64,000 nt of DNA from Rubrivivax sp. (GTDB taxonomy: Bacteria; Pseudomonadota; Gammaproteobacteria; Burkholderiales; Burkholderiaceae_C): contig JAUXRG010000064.1 of the NCBI GenBank assembly GCA_030681795.1, forward strand, positions 206,483 to 270,482, written 5' to 3'. Below the pieces are notes generated by a model. It did not search any database, had not been told where the DNA came from, and was given only the letters and a program-made list of their open reading frames with translations. Below are positions 1-8,859 of the stretch, in pieces (position 1 is the first letter of the stretch; each line of letters begins with the position of its first letter). A program made the translations under genes and the position numbers.

Positions 1-332
1 TAGCTGCCGAGCTCCCATGACATCGCAGCGGCCGCCGCGTCCAGCGCCAGGGCGCCCTGGCCCAGGTGGTAGTGCCCCGGCGGCAAGGCCTTGGGCAGGG
101 CCGCCAGCGCCCAGGGGTGGGCGGCGCCGTGCACGCCGGCCCAGACGGCCTGCAGCGAGCCGTCGGGCGCCGGCAGCAGCGCATGGGTATCGGGCTCGCC
201 GCTAAAACCCACCGCACCGAGCCAGCGCCGTGCCGCGGGCTCGAGCGCCGCCGTGAGCGCGCTGAACTGCGCGCTGTCGACGGCATGGATGGGCACGCTG
301 GCGCGGCCGGGCTTGGCAAGTTGGACGGTCAT
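1..332 (-). CDS. M17 leucyl aminopeptidase family protein, N-terminal part (runs off the left edge)
   Basis: Only the first 110 codons are in the window, and no stop is reached. The reading starts at ATG (M-T-V-Q-L-A-K) and includes LPPGHYHLG, then AMSWELGS at the edge. I recognise this layout from the N-terminal, non-catalytic domain of M17 (PepB-like) leucyl aminopeptidases, where a comparable segment leads into the catalytic domain. The metal-binding residues of M17 enzymes lie in the C-terminal half, outside the window, so catalytic competence cannot be judged. The gene follows the SapC gene on the same strand with a 75-base gap and is probably the last visible gene of a CNNM-SapC-peptidase transcription unit. 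Family members release N-terminal amino acids from peptides in the cytoplasm. The family call rests on a short segment. Confidence 0.65.
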   Translation of the reverse strand, partial: MTVQLAKPGRASVPIHAVDSAQFSALTAALEPAARRWLGAVGFSGEPDTHALLPAPDGSLQAVWAGVHGAAHPWALAALPKALPPGHYHLGQGALALDAAAAAMSWELGS

Positions 333-407
333 GGTGGTGGTTGGCCTTTCGGGACCGATTGTCGGCGCAAGACAGCGGCTGCGCCTCGCGCCGTATGCCG
401 GGCTGCG

Positions 408-1166
408 CTATGCGGCCGGCGCCGGCGCGGTGGCGTCGCGCTGCACATGCCACTCCACCAGGCGGCGCATGTTGCCCAGCGACACCCAGTGCAGATGCAC
501 CAGGCCGAGCATGCCGTTGCGGTGCAGTTCGACCACGACCTCGGGCGGCAGTTCGGTCATCTTCTTGTCGTCCACCGTCAGGAAGCCGTCCACCGTGTGC
601 TGGCGGCCGTCGGGCAACTGGGCATCGAAGCGCATCTCGCGCAGCACACCGAGCTCGAGCAGGCGCTTGCCCACGAGCCGGGTGCGCTGGATCTCGGTCT
701 CAAGCGTCTCCAGGTGCGCGGTCATATTCTTCAGCAGCTCGGCCGGCTGGCCGTCGGCCGTGAATACCGGCTCGCCGTCGTCTTCGTTGGCGCCCTTAAA
801 GGCCATGTCCACGCAGATCGCATAACGCGTGTCATCCATCCGGGCGATGCAGAACGGGTAGGCGCGCAGCACCGCCGGCATGTACTGGGCACGCCAGCGC
901 TCGCCGTCCAGATACAGGTTTTCCGTCTGCGCCAAACCGAAGACCGCGATCGGCGCAATCGCATCGGTGCCGTCGGCCTCCTTGCCGGCCTTGACGAAGA
1001 CGATGGGGTACTCGCGGCAGGCGTCGCCGAACTCCGCCGCGGCCACGAACATGGCGTTGAGCTTGCTGGCCACCGTCCAGTCGGTGATGGGCACGCGCAG
1101 TTTCAGCTTGCGGTGCTGCGCGCTGTCCAGCCCGGCGGGCTGCAGGTGCAGGTTCTGATTGATCAA
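408..1166 (-). CDS. SapC family protein
   Basis: The protein has 252 residues, the usual size for the SapC family (PF07277). It starts at TTG, preceded by GGAGAA five bases upstream; the TTGA of this start overlaps the stop of the upstream CNNM gene, which indicates translational coupling. Family-like stretches are the early LRVPITDWTVASKLNAMF region and the middle FCIARMDDTRYAICVD region. No signal peptide or transmembrane segment is visible. SapC proteins are named after a gene in the Campylobacter S-layer locus, but their biochemical role is unknown, so no specific function is assigned. A longer in-frame upstream extension exists but lies entirely inside the CNNM gene and lacks family character. 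Confidence 0.8.
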   Translation of the reverse strand: MINQNLHLQPAGLDSAQHRKLKLRVPITDWTVASKLNAMFVAAAEFGDACREYPIVFVKAGKEADGTDAIAPIAVFGLAQTENLYLDGERWRAQYMPAVLRAYPFCIARMDDTRYAICVDMAFKGANEDDGEPVFTADGQPAELLKNMTAHLETLETEIQRTRLVGKRLLELGVLREMRFDAQLPDGRQHTVDGFLTVDDKKMTELPPEVVVELHRNGMLGLVHLHWVSLGNMRRLVEWHVQRDATAPAPAA

Positions 1167-2464
1167 GAGTCTTCTCCAGGGGTTTCGGTGCGCGTTACGA
1201 GCACCTTGTCGACGCGCTTGCCGTCCATATCCATGACTTCGAAACGCCAGCCTTCCCACTCCACCGCATCGGTGACGTGCGGCAGGCGCCCGAGCAAAAG
1301 CATGATCATGCCAGCCAGTGTGTTGTAGCGGCCGCGCTCTTCCTCGGGGAGCTCCTTCAGGTCCAGGCGGTCCTTGAATTCGGGCACCGGGATCAGCCCA
1401 TCCATCAGCCAGCTGCCGTCGGGCCGCCGCACCGCCCAGGCGTCTTCGTCGCTGGGTGCGCCGAACTCGCCGGCGATGGCTTCGAGCAGGTCGCGCTCGG
1501 TGATCACGCCCTGCACGGCGCCGTATTCGTCCACCACGAACACCAGGTCGGTGCCCGAGAGGCGGAAGTGCTCCAGCAGCTCCATGCCCGAGAGCGTCTC
1601 GGGAACGAATACCGGCGGCTGCAGATGGTCGGCCACCGAGGGCCTCTCCCCGCGAGCCAGCGGCTGCAGCAGGCTGGCCACGCCGAGCACGCCTTGCACG
1701 TCGTCGAGCGAACCGCGACACACCGGGTAGCGCGTGTGGCCGTTGTCGGCGATGCGCTGCAAAAGCGCCTCCAGCGGGTCGGCCGCGTCGAGCCAGACGA
1801 TCTCCGCGCGCGGAATCATCATCGACCCGATCTGGCGGTCGTCCAGGCGGAAGACGTTGCGCACCATCTGGTGTTCCTGCGCCTCGATGACCCCGGCATC
1901 CACGCCCTCTTCCAGGCTGGCGGCGATTTCCTCTTCAGTCACCGTGCGCGAGGGCCCGCCACGGATGCCCATCAGCCGCAGGATGGCGTGCGTGCTCATG
2001 CTCAGCAGCGCCACCAGCGGCCGCGCGGCCGCGGACAGCCAGTTCATCGGCCGCGCCACCATGCGCGCCACCGTCTCGGGGTACATCTGCCCCAGGCGCT
2101 TGGGCACCAGTTCGCCGAAGATGATGGTCAGCACCGTGATCATCACGACCACCAGCCCCGTGGCAGCGATGGCGGCGCTGCGCTGCGACACCGCCACCAG
2201 CCCCACCAGCCAATGCGTCAGGGGTTCGCTGAATGCCGCCTCGCCGACGATGCCGTTGAGCACGCCGATGGACGTGATGCCGATCTGCACCGTCGAAAGG
2301 AATTTGGTCGGGTTGTCGTGCAGGTCCATCGCGGCCTGCGCGCCGGGCTCGCCCGCCTCCACCATGACTTGCAGGCGGGCCTTGCGGCTGGCACTCAGCG
2401 CCATCTCCGACATGGCGAAGAGACCGTTGAGCGCAATGAGAAAGACGAGGAGGCTGAATTCCAT
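1163..2464 (-). CDS. CNNM/CorC-type transporter (DUF21 - CBS pair - CorC_HlyC domain)
   Basis: The protein has 433 residues, read from ATG at 2464 (MEFSLLVFLIALNGLFAMSE). Residues 1-200 form a DUF21/CNNM membrane domain with about four hydrophobic segments. Two CBS domains follow at about 210-330 (for example MMIPRAEIVWLDA and FVVDEYGAVQGVITERDLLEAIAGE). The C-terminal 345-425 part is a CorC_HlyC domain (RRPDGSWLMDGLIPVPEF). Relatives (YtfL, PaeA/CorB, MpfA) are inner-membrane proteins linked to magnesium or cation efflux; many are annotated 'hemolysin', which is misleading. An upstream in-frame start would add about 30 residues of poor character, so I prefer ATG 2464. It is the first gene of the unit with SapC and the M17 peptidase, and divergent from apaH. 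Confidence 0.9.
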   Translation of the reverse strand: MEFSLLVFLIALNGLFAMSEMALSASRKARLQVMVEAGEPGAQAAMDLHDNPTKFLSTVQIGITSIGVLNGIVGEAAFSEPLTHWLVGLVAVSQRSAAIAATGLVVVMITVLTIIFGELVPKRLGQMYPETVARMVARPMNWLSAAARPLVALLSMSTHAILRLMGIRGGPSRTVTEEEIAASLEEGVDAGVIEAQEHQMVRNVFRLDDRQIGSMMIPRAEIVWLDAADPLEALLQRIADNGHTRYPVCRGSLDDVQGVLGVASLLQPLARGERPSVADHLQPPVFVPETLSGMELLEHFRLSGTDLVFVVDEYGAVQGVITERDLLEAIAGEFGAPSDEDAWAVRRPDGSWLMDGLIPVPEFKDRLDLKELPEEERGRYNTLAGMIMLLLGRLPHVTDAVEWEGWRFEVMDMDGKRVDKVLVTRTETPGEDS

Positions 2465-2527
2465 GCGCGCCGCCGGACGAGCCGGCGGTGGCGAAAGCAA
2501 GAGCGGGCAGCGTAGCAGAATCGCCGC

Positions 2528-3352
2528 ATGCTTCATTTCATCGGTGATGTCCAAGGCTGCGCGACGGCACTCGAGCGGCTGCTCGCCGAGATCGGCTTCT
2601 CGCCCTCGCGCGACAGGCTGGTGCTGCTGGGCGACCTGGTCAACCGCGGGCCGGCCTCACTGGCGGTGCTGAAGAGGCTGGCGGCGCTGGACGGTGCGGC
2701 CACCTGCCTGCTGGGCAACCACGACCTGCACCTGCTGGCCGCCGCCCACGGCGTGCGCCCGCTCAAGCGCGGCGACACCTTCGGCGACGTGCTGCAGGCC
2801 CCCGACGCTGCACGCTGGATCGGCTGGTTGCGCCAGCAGCCGCTGGCACACGAGGAAGCCGGCTGGCTGTGCGTGCACGCCGGCGTGGTGCCGCAGTGGG
2901 ACCGAGCACAGACCCTGTCGCTGGCCGCCGAAGTGCACGCACTGCTGCGCGGGCCGGAACTGGCGGCCTTCCTGCCCCGCATGTACGGCAACGAGCCAGG
3001 GCGCTGGGACGAAGCCCTCAGCGGCCCGGACCGCTGGCGCTTCGTCATCAACACTCTCACGCGGGCCCGCTTCTGCACCGACGAAGGCCTGCTCGACTTC
3101 AGCTCCACCGAGACGGCAGGCGCGGGGCCGCCGGGCTTTCGTCCCTGGTTCGACGTGCCCGGGCGGCGCACGGCAGGCCAGCCCATCGCCTTCGGCCACT
3201 GGAGCACGCTGGGCCTGGTCAACCGCCCCGACCTGCTGGCCCTGGATACCGGCTGCGTCTGGGGCGGGGCCCTGACCGCCGTGCGCGTGGACGGCGGCCG
3301 CCGCGAGGCCGTGCAAGTCCAGTGCGAGCAGGCGCGCAGGCCCGGGCCCTAG
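2528..3352 (+). CDS. apaH: Bis(5'-nucleosyl)-tetraphosphatase, symmetrical (ApaH)
   Basis: The protein has 274 residues, matching the ApaH family length. The calcineurin-type metallophosphatase motifs appear in order: GDVQG (residues 7-11), GDLVNRG (about 36-42), GNHD (about 64-67), HAGV (about 117-120) and GHWS (about 223-226). These bind the dinuclear metal centre. The enzyme cleaves diadenosine tetraphosphate to two ADP, and in some bacteria also removes Np4 caps from RNA 5' ends. ApaH is not in the usual E. coli context (ksgA-apaG); it stands alone, divergent from the CNNM gene across 63 bases. Its TAG stop lies in a CTAG shared with the stop of the convergent KAP gene. Confidence 0.95.
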   Translation: MLHFIGDVQGCATALERLLAEIGFSPSRDRLVLLGDLVNRGPASLAVLKRLAALDGAATCLLGNHDLHLLAAAHGVRPLKRGDTFGDVLQAPDAARWIGWLRQQPLAHEEAGWLCVHAGVVPQWDRAQTLSLAAEVHALLRGPELAAFLPRMYGNEPGRWDEALSGPDRWRFVINTLTRARFCTDEGLLDFSSTETAGAGPPGFRPWFDVPGRRTAGQPIAFGHWSTLGLVNRPDLLALDTGCVWGGALTAVRVDGGRREAVQVQCEQARRPGP

Positions 3353-6300
3353 ACGGCGCCGGACAAGCGCACGCCCTGCAAGGTGCGCTCAAACAAGGCC
3401 AGTTCCTGGATCGTCGGCGGCCAAGTGGCGCCGGTCGCCCGGGTGTAGTCGGCAATCGCGCGCGCCACCACTTGGCGCATGTCGTCGTCGCCCCGTGGCT
3501 CGGCGTCGGTGGCGTCGGCTTCGGCAGCCGTCGCCAGGGCGATCTGGGCGCGCCAGGCGGGGCCGAAAACGGATTGCAGGGCGCCCAGCGCGACCAGGCG
3601 GTGCTCGGCCAGCGCGGTGTGACGCCGGCCCATCGCCCGCCGTGCTTGCGCCAGCCGGGCCCGGCCGCGGCGCGTCAGGCCCTGCCAGCGCTGCTGCAGC
3701 TCGTCGAGCAGCGACAGGTCCAGCGTTTCCGCCTGCTGCAGCATCGACAGGTAGCGCAGGCGGTTGCCGAAACGCTTGATCAGCCGCGGCGTCGCGCGCC
3801 GGCGCGCCACCAGCGGCAGCCAGGTGCGCAGCGCATCGGCGAACTCCTGGGTGTCCTCCACATGGCGCTGGGTGTTGCGCACACGATAGATCAGCACGCC
3901 GCTGGCCGCGGCAGCGAAGGCCGCGAAGATGGCTGCGATCATCCAGCGCGCGGAACGACTGTCGATGCCCGTCAGGTTGACCTTGCCAGGTTGCACGGTG
4001 GGGGTCGCGTTGGGCGGTGGCCCCTTCGCGTCGTCCAGTGGGGCACTGCCCTCCGCAAGGCTCGGGCCTGTGCCCTCGGTCTCGCTTTCAGCGGCCAGGC
4101 CCACGCGCTGGGACTTCGCCGCCGCGGCCACGGACTGCGCGCCGCCCCCGGCGACATCCTTGCCCACGACGACCATCTTGCCCAGCCCCAGCCCGATCAC
4201 CACCGCTGCCGCGCCCACCAACAGGGGCCAGAGGGCCAGTGCCTGCCGGAGCAAGGCGCTGTGGTCGGACGGCGCCGATGTATCGAGCAAGTCCTGCGGC
4301 GGCAGATCGCTGCGCTGCGGCACCGTGATCTCCAGGTTGATCAACTTTTCCAGGTAGTCGCGCACATAGGCGCGGCGGCGGTCACGCTCGGCGCGCTCCT
4401 TCTGCTCGTTGGTGGGGTTGGACGGCAGCGTGACATCGAGCTCCACCAGTTCCTTGGCGATCTTCTCGAAGGCCAGCGCCAGCGCCGCCTCCACGCGCGG
4501 CGTGGACATGCCGAAGATCACGAAGCAGCGGCCCGAAGAGACGAGGAAGTTCACCGCCTCCATCACGCTCATCACGGCCTCGGGCCGGCAACGGTCGAGG
4601 TCGTCGATGACGATCACCAGTCGGTACGGCAGCGCTTGCGTGACCTCGCTGAATTGCTCGGCATAGCGCGCGCGAAAGCCGGTCGGCGCCGAACGCCGTG
4701 AGTGCACGCATCGTCGCGAACCCGGCCGTGGCCAGCGCCAGCAACTGGCCCCCCAGGCGGCCGAAATCGGCGCCGGTGAGCCCCAGCTTGCTCGCATCGC
4801 CCTTGCGCAGACCGTCAATGACCGGCAAGAAGTCGCTGAGCGCACGCGCGAGCCGTGTCCATTCGGTCGGGTCACCCTTGACCCGGGCCAGATAGCCCAC
4901 GAGGATTGAAATCGCCAGCAAGGCCGCCAGCGTGATCACGAAGTGCTTGTGCGAGCGCACCCAAAGCAGGCGCAGCCGGAAGACCCAACCGTCGGGCGTG
5001 CGCAGCGAGGGCAGGCCGCGCTCGCGGATGCCCGTCAGCAGCGCGGCGAGCATCTGCTCCTCGCTCTGGTGGTGCCAGGCGTTGAACCACACCGGCCGGC
5101 TGCCGTAGCGGCGCAAGTCGGCGCACACCAAGGCCATGAGGCTGCTCTTGCCCGAACCCCAGTCGCCTGAAATCGCCATCGTCAGCGGCGGCTCCGTGCG
5201 GGTGTTGCGCAGGAAGCGCGAAATGCCCCGCGCCAGCGGGCCGAACTGCAGGCGGTCGCGTTCGAAGTCTTCGGTGGGTGCGTCGGTGGTGCCCATGGCC
5301 TCGGCGCCCCGCACAGCCGTCACGCGCACGGGCCGCAAGGCCTGCCACAGCGCCCCACCCACCAGCATCAGCGCCAGCCAGAACCAGGGCGCGGGATAGC
5401 GTTCAGGGCTCCAAGGCCACGGGTGCTCGGTCCATTTCATGCCGTAGTTCTTGGTTTCCAGCAGCGCCGGCGGGTAACCCACCGCCCAGCCGGTCTTGCC
5501 GGTCTTGTCCATCATCAGCGCGGTGCGGGCCGAGCCCACGCTCTCTGCGGGCTTCCAGTGCTTGCCACCATCCTGGGTGATGCGCATCACGCCGCCTTCG
5601 CCCGCGGCCCATCCCGTCTTGCCGTCTTGCGCGAATCGGACCGCCAGCAGCGAAGTGCGGGTGTCGCCGTTCTGCCGGGTCCACTCGTCGCCACCGTTGG
5701 TGGTGGCCAGGATCGTGCCGCCGTCGCCGACCAGCCAGCCGTTGATGCCATCCTTCGTGAAATGGATGTCACGCAACGCTGAAGTCACCGGCTCGTCCTC
5801 GCCTGTCGGCTGCACCTGCCTGGCGCTCCAGCTCTGGCCGCGGTCCGTGGTACCGAGCAGCCAGCCCCTGCCGCCGAGCACCCAGCCGCGCTGCGCGTCG
5901 TCGAGGAACAGCACACGCGTCAGGTAGCGGGCCTTCTTCTCGTGTTCCTGAAACTTCCAGTGCTCGCCGCGATCGCTGGAGTGCCACAGCGCGCCAGCCT
6001 CGCCCACCGCCCACAGCAGTTCGCCGTTCGGGGCCGCGTGGATCGACTTCAGGCGTTCCTGGCCGACGTCCACCGCGGCACTCCAGTGCTCGCCCCCGTC
6101 GGTCGTCGCGATCACGTCGCCGGCGCCGGTGACCGCCCAGCCGCGCCGGTTGTCGCTGAGGAACGTGACGTCGTAGAGGGCATCCTGGACCCCCGTTTCC
6201 TGCTGCGCCCAGCTGCGGCCGGCATCGGTCGAGGCCAGCATGAAGCCGGCATGGCCGGCCACCCACAGGAGCCTCCCGTCGGCACTGCCGTGCGCCGCCA

Positions 6301-7594
6301 GCATCACGGCGTTCGCGCCGCTGGTGCGCCCGGCCCAAGTCTGGCCTTCATCCTCGGTGCTGAGGATCACGCCGTCGGCACCCACCGCCCATCCGCGGCG
6401 ACCGCTGTCGTCCATCACGATGCGACGCAGCAGGGTGCGGGTCTTGTTGGCTTCGTCCTTCTCCCAGTTCAACCCGCCGTCGGCACTGCGCCAGATGGAG
6501 CCGTCAGCGGCGGTGGCCCACAGACGCTTGCCGTCGGCATGGACCGCCAGCCCGCGCAGGGCCACCGCCCTGCGGGCCGCGGGAGGCTTGGCCGTGGCTG
6601 CGGGCCGGGCCGCCTTCGAAGGGTCGCCCGACTTGGGCGTCACGCCCACCTCGGTCGTCGCCTCGGGCGCGTGGGTCAGCTCGGCCAGCAAGCGCCAGTT
6701 CTTGCCGCCGTCTTCGGTGTAGAGCACGGCGCCCGTGTGCGAGGTCACCCAGCCGCGCTGGCCATCGTCGAGAAAACGCGGGCCCTCGAGCCCGACTGCC
6801 GCGCCGCTGCGCGTCAGGCTTTCGGGCAGCCCTTGGGCTGCATTCCAATGCGCTCCGCCATCATCGGTCCAGCGAATCACACCTTGGCCGACGGCCCAGC
6901 CGCGCTGCCCGTCGCGGTGGAATCGGATGCCCGCCAGCGGCACCGGACTGCGGGTGCCCGTCTGCTCCTGCCAAGTGCTGCCACCGTCGCTGGACATCAG
7001 CGCTCGGCCGTTGTTGCTGGCCACCCACAAGGCCTTGGCATCGGGCAGCGCGAATACCGAAACCAAGGTACCTACGGCGGGCGGCTTGCCCTCGTACTGA
7101 ATCGGCGCAAGTGCGACTTCAACTTTTCTCCAGTTCGAGCCGCCGTCGTGGGTCAGCACGACGGTGCCGCGGGCGCCCACCGCCCAGCCGTTCAAGCCTC
7201 TGTCGTCGAAGGTGACATCGAACAGATCGGCCTGGGTGGCACTGAGCTGTCCCTCCCAGGCCTTGCCGCCGTTGCGGGTGTGCATGATGCTGCCGCCGCG
7301 GCCCACCACCCACACCCGCTGGCCGTCGGCATCCATGTGCACGGCCAGCATCGTGGCCGGGGCGCCCGGCAGGCGCAGCAGCGGCCGGGTCTCGATCGGG
7401 TAGCGCAGCCACTCCAGCCAGGTTGGGGAGTTCAGCCGGCCGGGCAAGGGATCGGGTTGCTGCAGCCAGGCCACCGACACCGCCAGCAGCAGCCCCACCA
7501 GCGCCGCCAGCGCCCAGCCCGGTCGTGCCAGCGCACTCTGGCGGTCCGCTGCCGATGGGTCGATGGCGTTGTCCAGCGTGTCGTCAGCTTGCAT
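3349..7594 (-). pseudogene. Ycf48/BNR-repeat - KAP P-loop NTPase fusion, interrupted by a frameshift near 4670-4700
   Basis: Read across one frameshift, the product is about 1,415 residues. A good ribosome site (GGAGGT, 5 bases) precedes ATG 7594. Order: a membrane segment at about 26-44; a long region (about 80-715) of repeated units with W-A-V-G, T-D-G-G and W motifs, as in Ycf48-like/BNR propellers; a second membrane segment at about 735-752; a KAP NTPase with Walker A GDWGSGKSS (about 811) and Walker B LVIVIDDLDRC (about 995); and three more hydrophobic stretches (about 891, 1130, 1225). The repeats are probably periplasmic and the NTPase cytoplasmic. The upstream frame makes sense to ALTAFGAD; the downstream frame resumes at TGFRARYAEQF. 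This fits one extra base or 2 or 5 missing bases (a lost CCGAC copy would fit). It may be a true mutation or a sequence error. The KAP family is named after Kidins220/ARMS and PifA, the F-plasmid phage-exclusion protein. The role here is unknown. Confidence 0.75.
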
Positions 7595-7795
7595 CGCGAC
7601 CTCCGAAGTCGGCGCATGGTGTCACGCCGGGAGTGCCACATGGAAGTGGGTGCATTCACGCAGACCGACGGGTGCGCGAGACGGTGGACCACGGCGACAT
7701 CACGAGAGCGATTCAGCGGAGCCACAGGGGATTGCCCTGAACAGGGCCGATGCCGAACTCGCGCCCCGCCAAGACCGTAGGAGCGTTCACCATGA

Positions 7796-8110
7796 TCACA
7801 CTCGGTTGCTTCGAGCTGGTCCGAAGGCTGCCAGACCATCAACGGCAGCGTCTATGTCAATGCCGACAACCAGTTCGTGAGCTGCGCGGCCTTCACCGCC
7901 AACGACCCCAACGAAGCGTCGACCAACCCAGAGAAGACACGCGGCGCCTACAACATGCGGCTCGACCTGGTCACGGCACTCGGCAGCGACCTGCCGGGCA
8001 ACGCCCTCAAATACACCCTGCTCACCGAGCCCGACCTGGCGCCGGGGCCGGACCTGTTTCAAAGCCTGGCCGACGCCCGCCGGCAATTGCTGGAACTGGC
8101 GCTGGCCTGA
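7796..8110 (+). pseudogene. C-terminal remnant of an unrecognised gene
   Basis: The frame is open from just after a TGA at 7793 to a TGA at 8110, about 104 codons, with no ATG start; the first usable start is a GTG at 7877 without a ribosome site. The translation has protein-like composition: it begins SHSVASSWSEGCQTINGS and continues through YVNADNQF, FTANDPNEAS and NMRLDLVTALGSDLPG. W-S-E-G-C-Q-T near the beginning recalls cell-wall-acting enzymes and phage lysis proteins in which a Ser/Gly-Cys motif is catalytic, but I cannot assign a family. It looks like the last third of a gene whose 5' part has been lost, and it stops 86 bases before the tRNA gene. Confidence 0.4.
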
Positions 8111-8158
8111 GGGCAAACCGCGTGCGCGATGGCTGCGGCCCGCTGCGGCGGCCGCACC

Positions 8159-8185
8159 TTGGCGCGAAAGCGCGGGACATAGAAT
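8159..8185 (+). promoter_or_regulatory. Probable sigma-70 promoter of tRNA-Ser
   Basis: TTGGCG at 8159-8164 and TAGAAT at 8180-8185 lie 15 bases apart, and the tRNA begins 12 bases after the -10. The spacer is shorter than ideal, so this is a moderate call. Confidence 0.45.
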
Positions 8186-8196
8186 CAACCCGCATC

Positions 8197-8284
8197 GGAA
8201 GCGTGGCAGAGTGGTCGATTGCACCGGTCTTGAAAACCGGCGGCCCGCAAGGGCCCGTGAGTTCGAATCTCACCGCTTCCGCCA
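8197..8284 (+). tRNA. tRNA-Ser (anticodon UGA, reads UCA)
   Basis: An 88-base class II tRNA. The acceptor stem GGAAGCG (8197-8203) pairs with CGCTTCC (8274-8280), followed by discriminator G and an encoded CCA. The anticodon stem CCGGT/ACCGG encloses the loop containing TGA. A long variable arm (GGCCCGCAAGGGCCC region) is typical of tRNA-Ser, and the T-arm GTTCGAATC is intact. The gene stands alone. Confidence 0.97.
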
Positions 8285-8411
8285 CAACGACGGCACCGCG
8301 CAGCCGCTGTGCGGCCTACCCGGAGCGCCGCGGGTCAAGTCAAGCCCGGCCTCGGGTTGTGGCGCGCGGGAGCGCGTGGGGTGGGCGATGGCGCGCGTGA
8401 GCCGGCGCGGC

Positions 8412-8425
8412 TTGATCCAGATCAC
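8412..8425 (+). promoter_or_regulatory. FNR-type box upstream of the flavocytochrome genes
   Basis: TTGAT-CCAG-ATCAC matches the FNR consensus TTGAT-N4-ATCAA at 9 of 10 positions. It is centred about 117 bases before the cytochrome start, in a 251-base gene-free stretch between tRNA-Ser and that gene. An FNR-type regulator with the matching recognition helix is encoded at 11595-12344. Confidence 0.5.
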
Positions 8426-8535
8426 GAAAAACTTACCGGTCGTTTCCCTCGCTGCCGGAGTCTTACGGGCACGCCGCCTAGAGTGGCCTCACCGTCCCTG
8501 CCACTGGCTGCGGACGGCCACCCAGGAGGATTCCC

Positions 8536-8847
8536 ATGACCGTACGACGCACGCCCAAGCGGGCAACGCTATTGGCGCTGGTGCTGACAGGTGCCGCGAC
8601 CGTGGCTTCAGCGCAGACCGTGCCCGCGGGCCGCCTGCTGGCGTCCAACTGCTTCCAGTGCCACGGCACGAACGGGCGCGGCCCGGGCTTCGACCAGATC
8701 GCCGGCGAGTCGGCTGCGGAAATGTTCGAGAAGCTCAAGGAGTTCCAGAGCGGCAAGGAAGGCGACGGGATCATGGCCAAGCACGCCAGGGGCTTCACTG
8801 ACGCCCAGATCCGCCAACTGGCCGAGTGGCTTTCCAAGCAACGCTGA
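8536..8847 (+). CDS. Monoheme class I cytochrome c, probable cytochrome subunit of flavocytochrome c (FccA-like)
   Basis: The protein has 103 residues and a perfect AGGAGG ribosome site. A cleavable signal peptide (about 1-26, ending VASAQ) exports it to the periplasm. The single heme site is C-F-Q-C-H (about 39-43), and the distal Met is probably the one in GDGIMAKHARGFTD (about 75). Its length and its place directly before a flavoprotein of the FccB type (12 bases downstream) argue for the small heme subunit that takes electrons from FAD during sulfide oxidation and hands them to soluble cytochromes. A SoxX/SoxE-like or generic cytochrome c553 is possible from sequence alone; the neighbour decides the call. 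Confidence 0.8.
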   Translation: MTVRRTPKRATLLALVLTGAATVASAQTVPAGRLLASNCFQCHGTNGRGPGFDQIAGESAAEMFEKLKEFQSGKEGDGIMAKHARGFTDAQIRQLAEWLSKQR

Positions 8848-8859
8848 AGGGTGGCTGAG

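Larger units (their letters stand above)
7595..8196. other. Interval without an intact gene between the KAP fusion and tRNA-Ser
   Basis: About 600 bases hold no convincing intact gene. From 7595 to about 7795 I see no coding pattern on either strand. From 7796 to 8110 there is an open, protein-like remnant without a start, listed separately. The tRNA promoter lies at the right end. The position between an accessory-looking gene and a tRNA gene suits an old insertion or deletion site, but no integrase, IS end or duplicated tRNA 3' end is visible. Confidence 0.5.

Noticed and set aside
8197..8284. tRNA-Ser as an active integration site with an island to its left
   Set aside because: No integrase and no second copy of the tRNA 3' end found within the window.
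7750..8400. A 216-codon plus-strand frame spanning the tRNA gene
   Set aside because: It runs through an obvious tRNA and shows no protein features; the remnant at 7796-8110 is in another frame.
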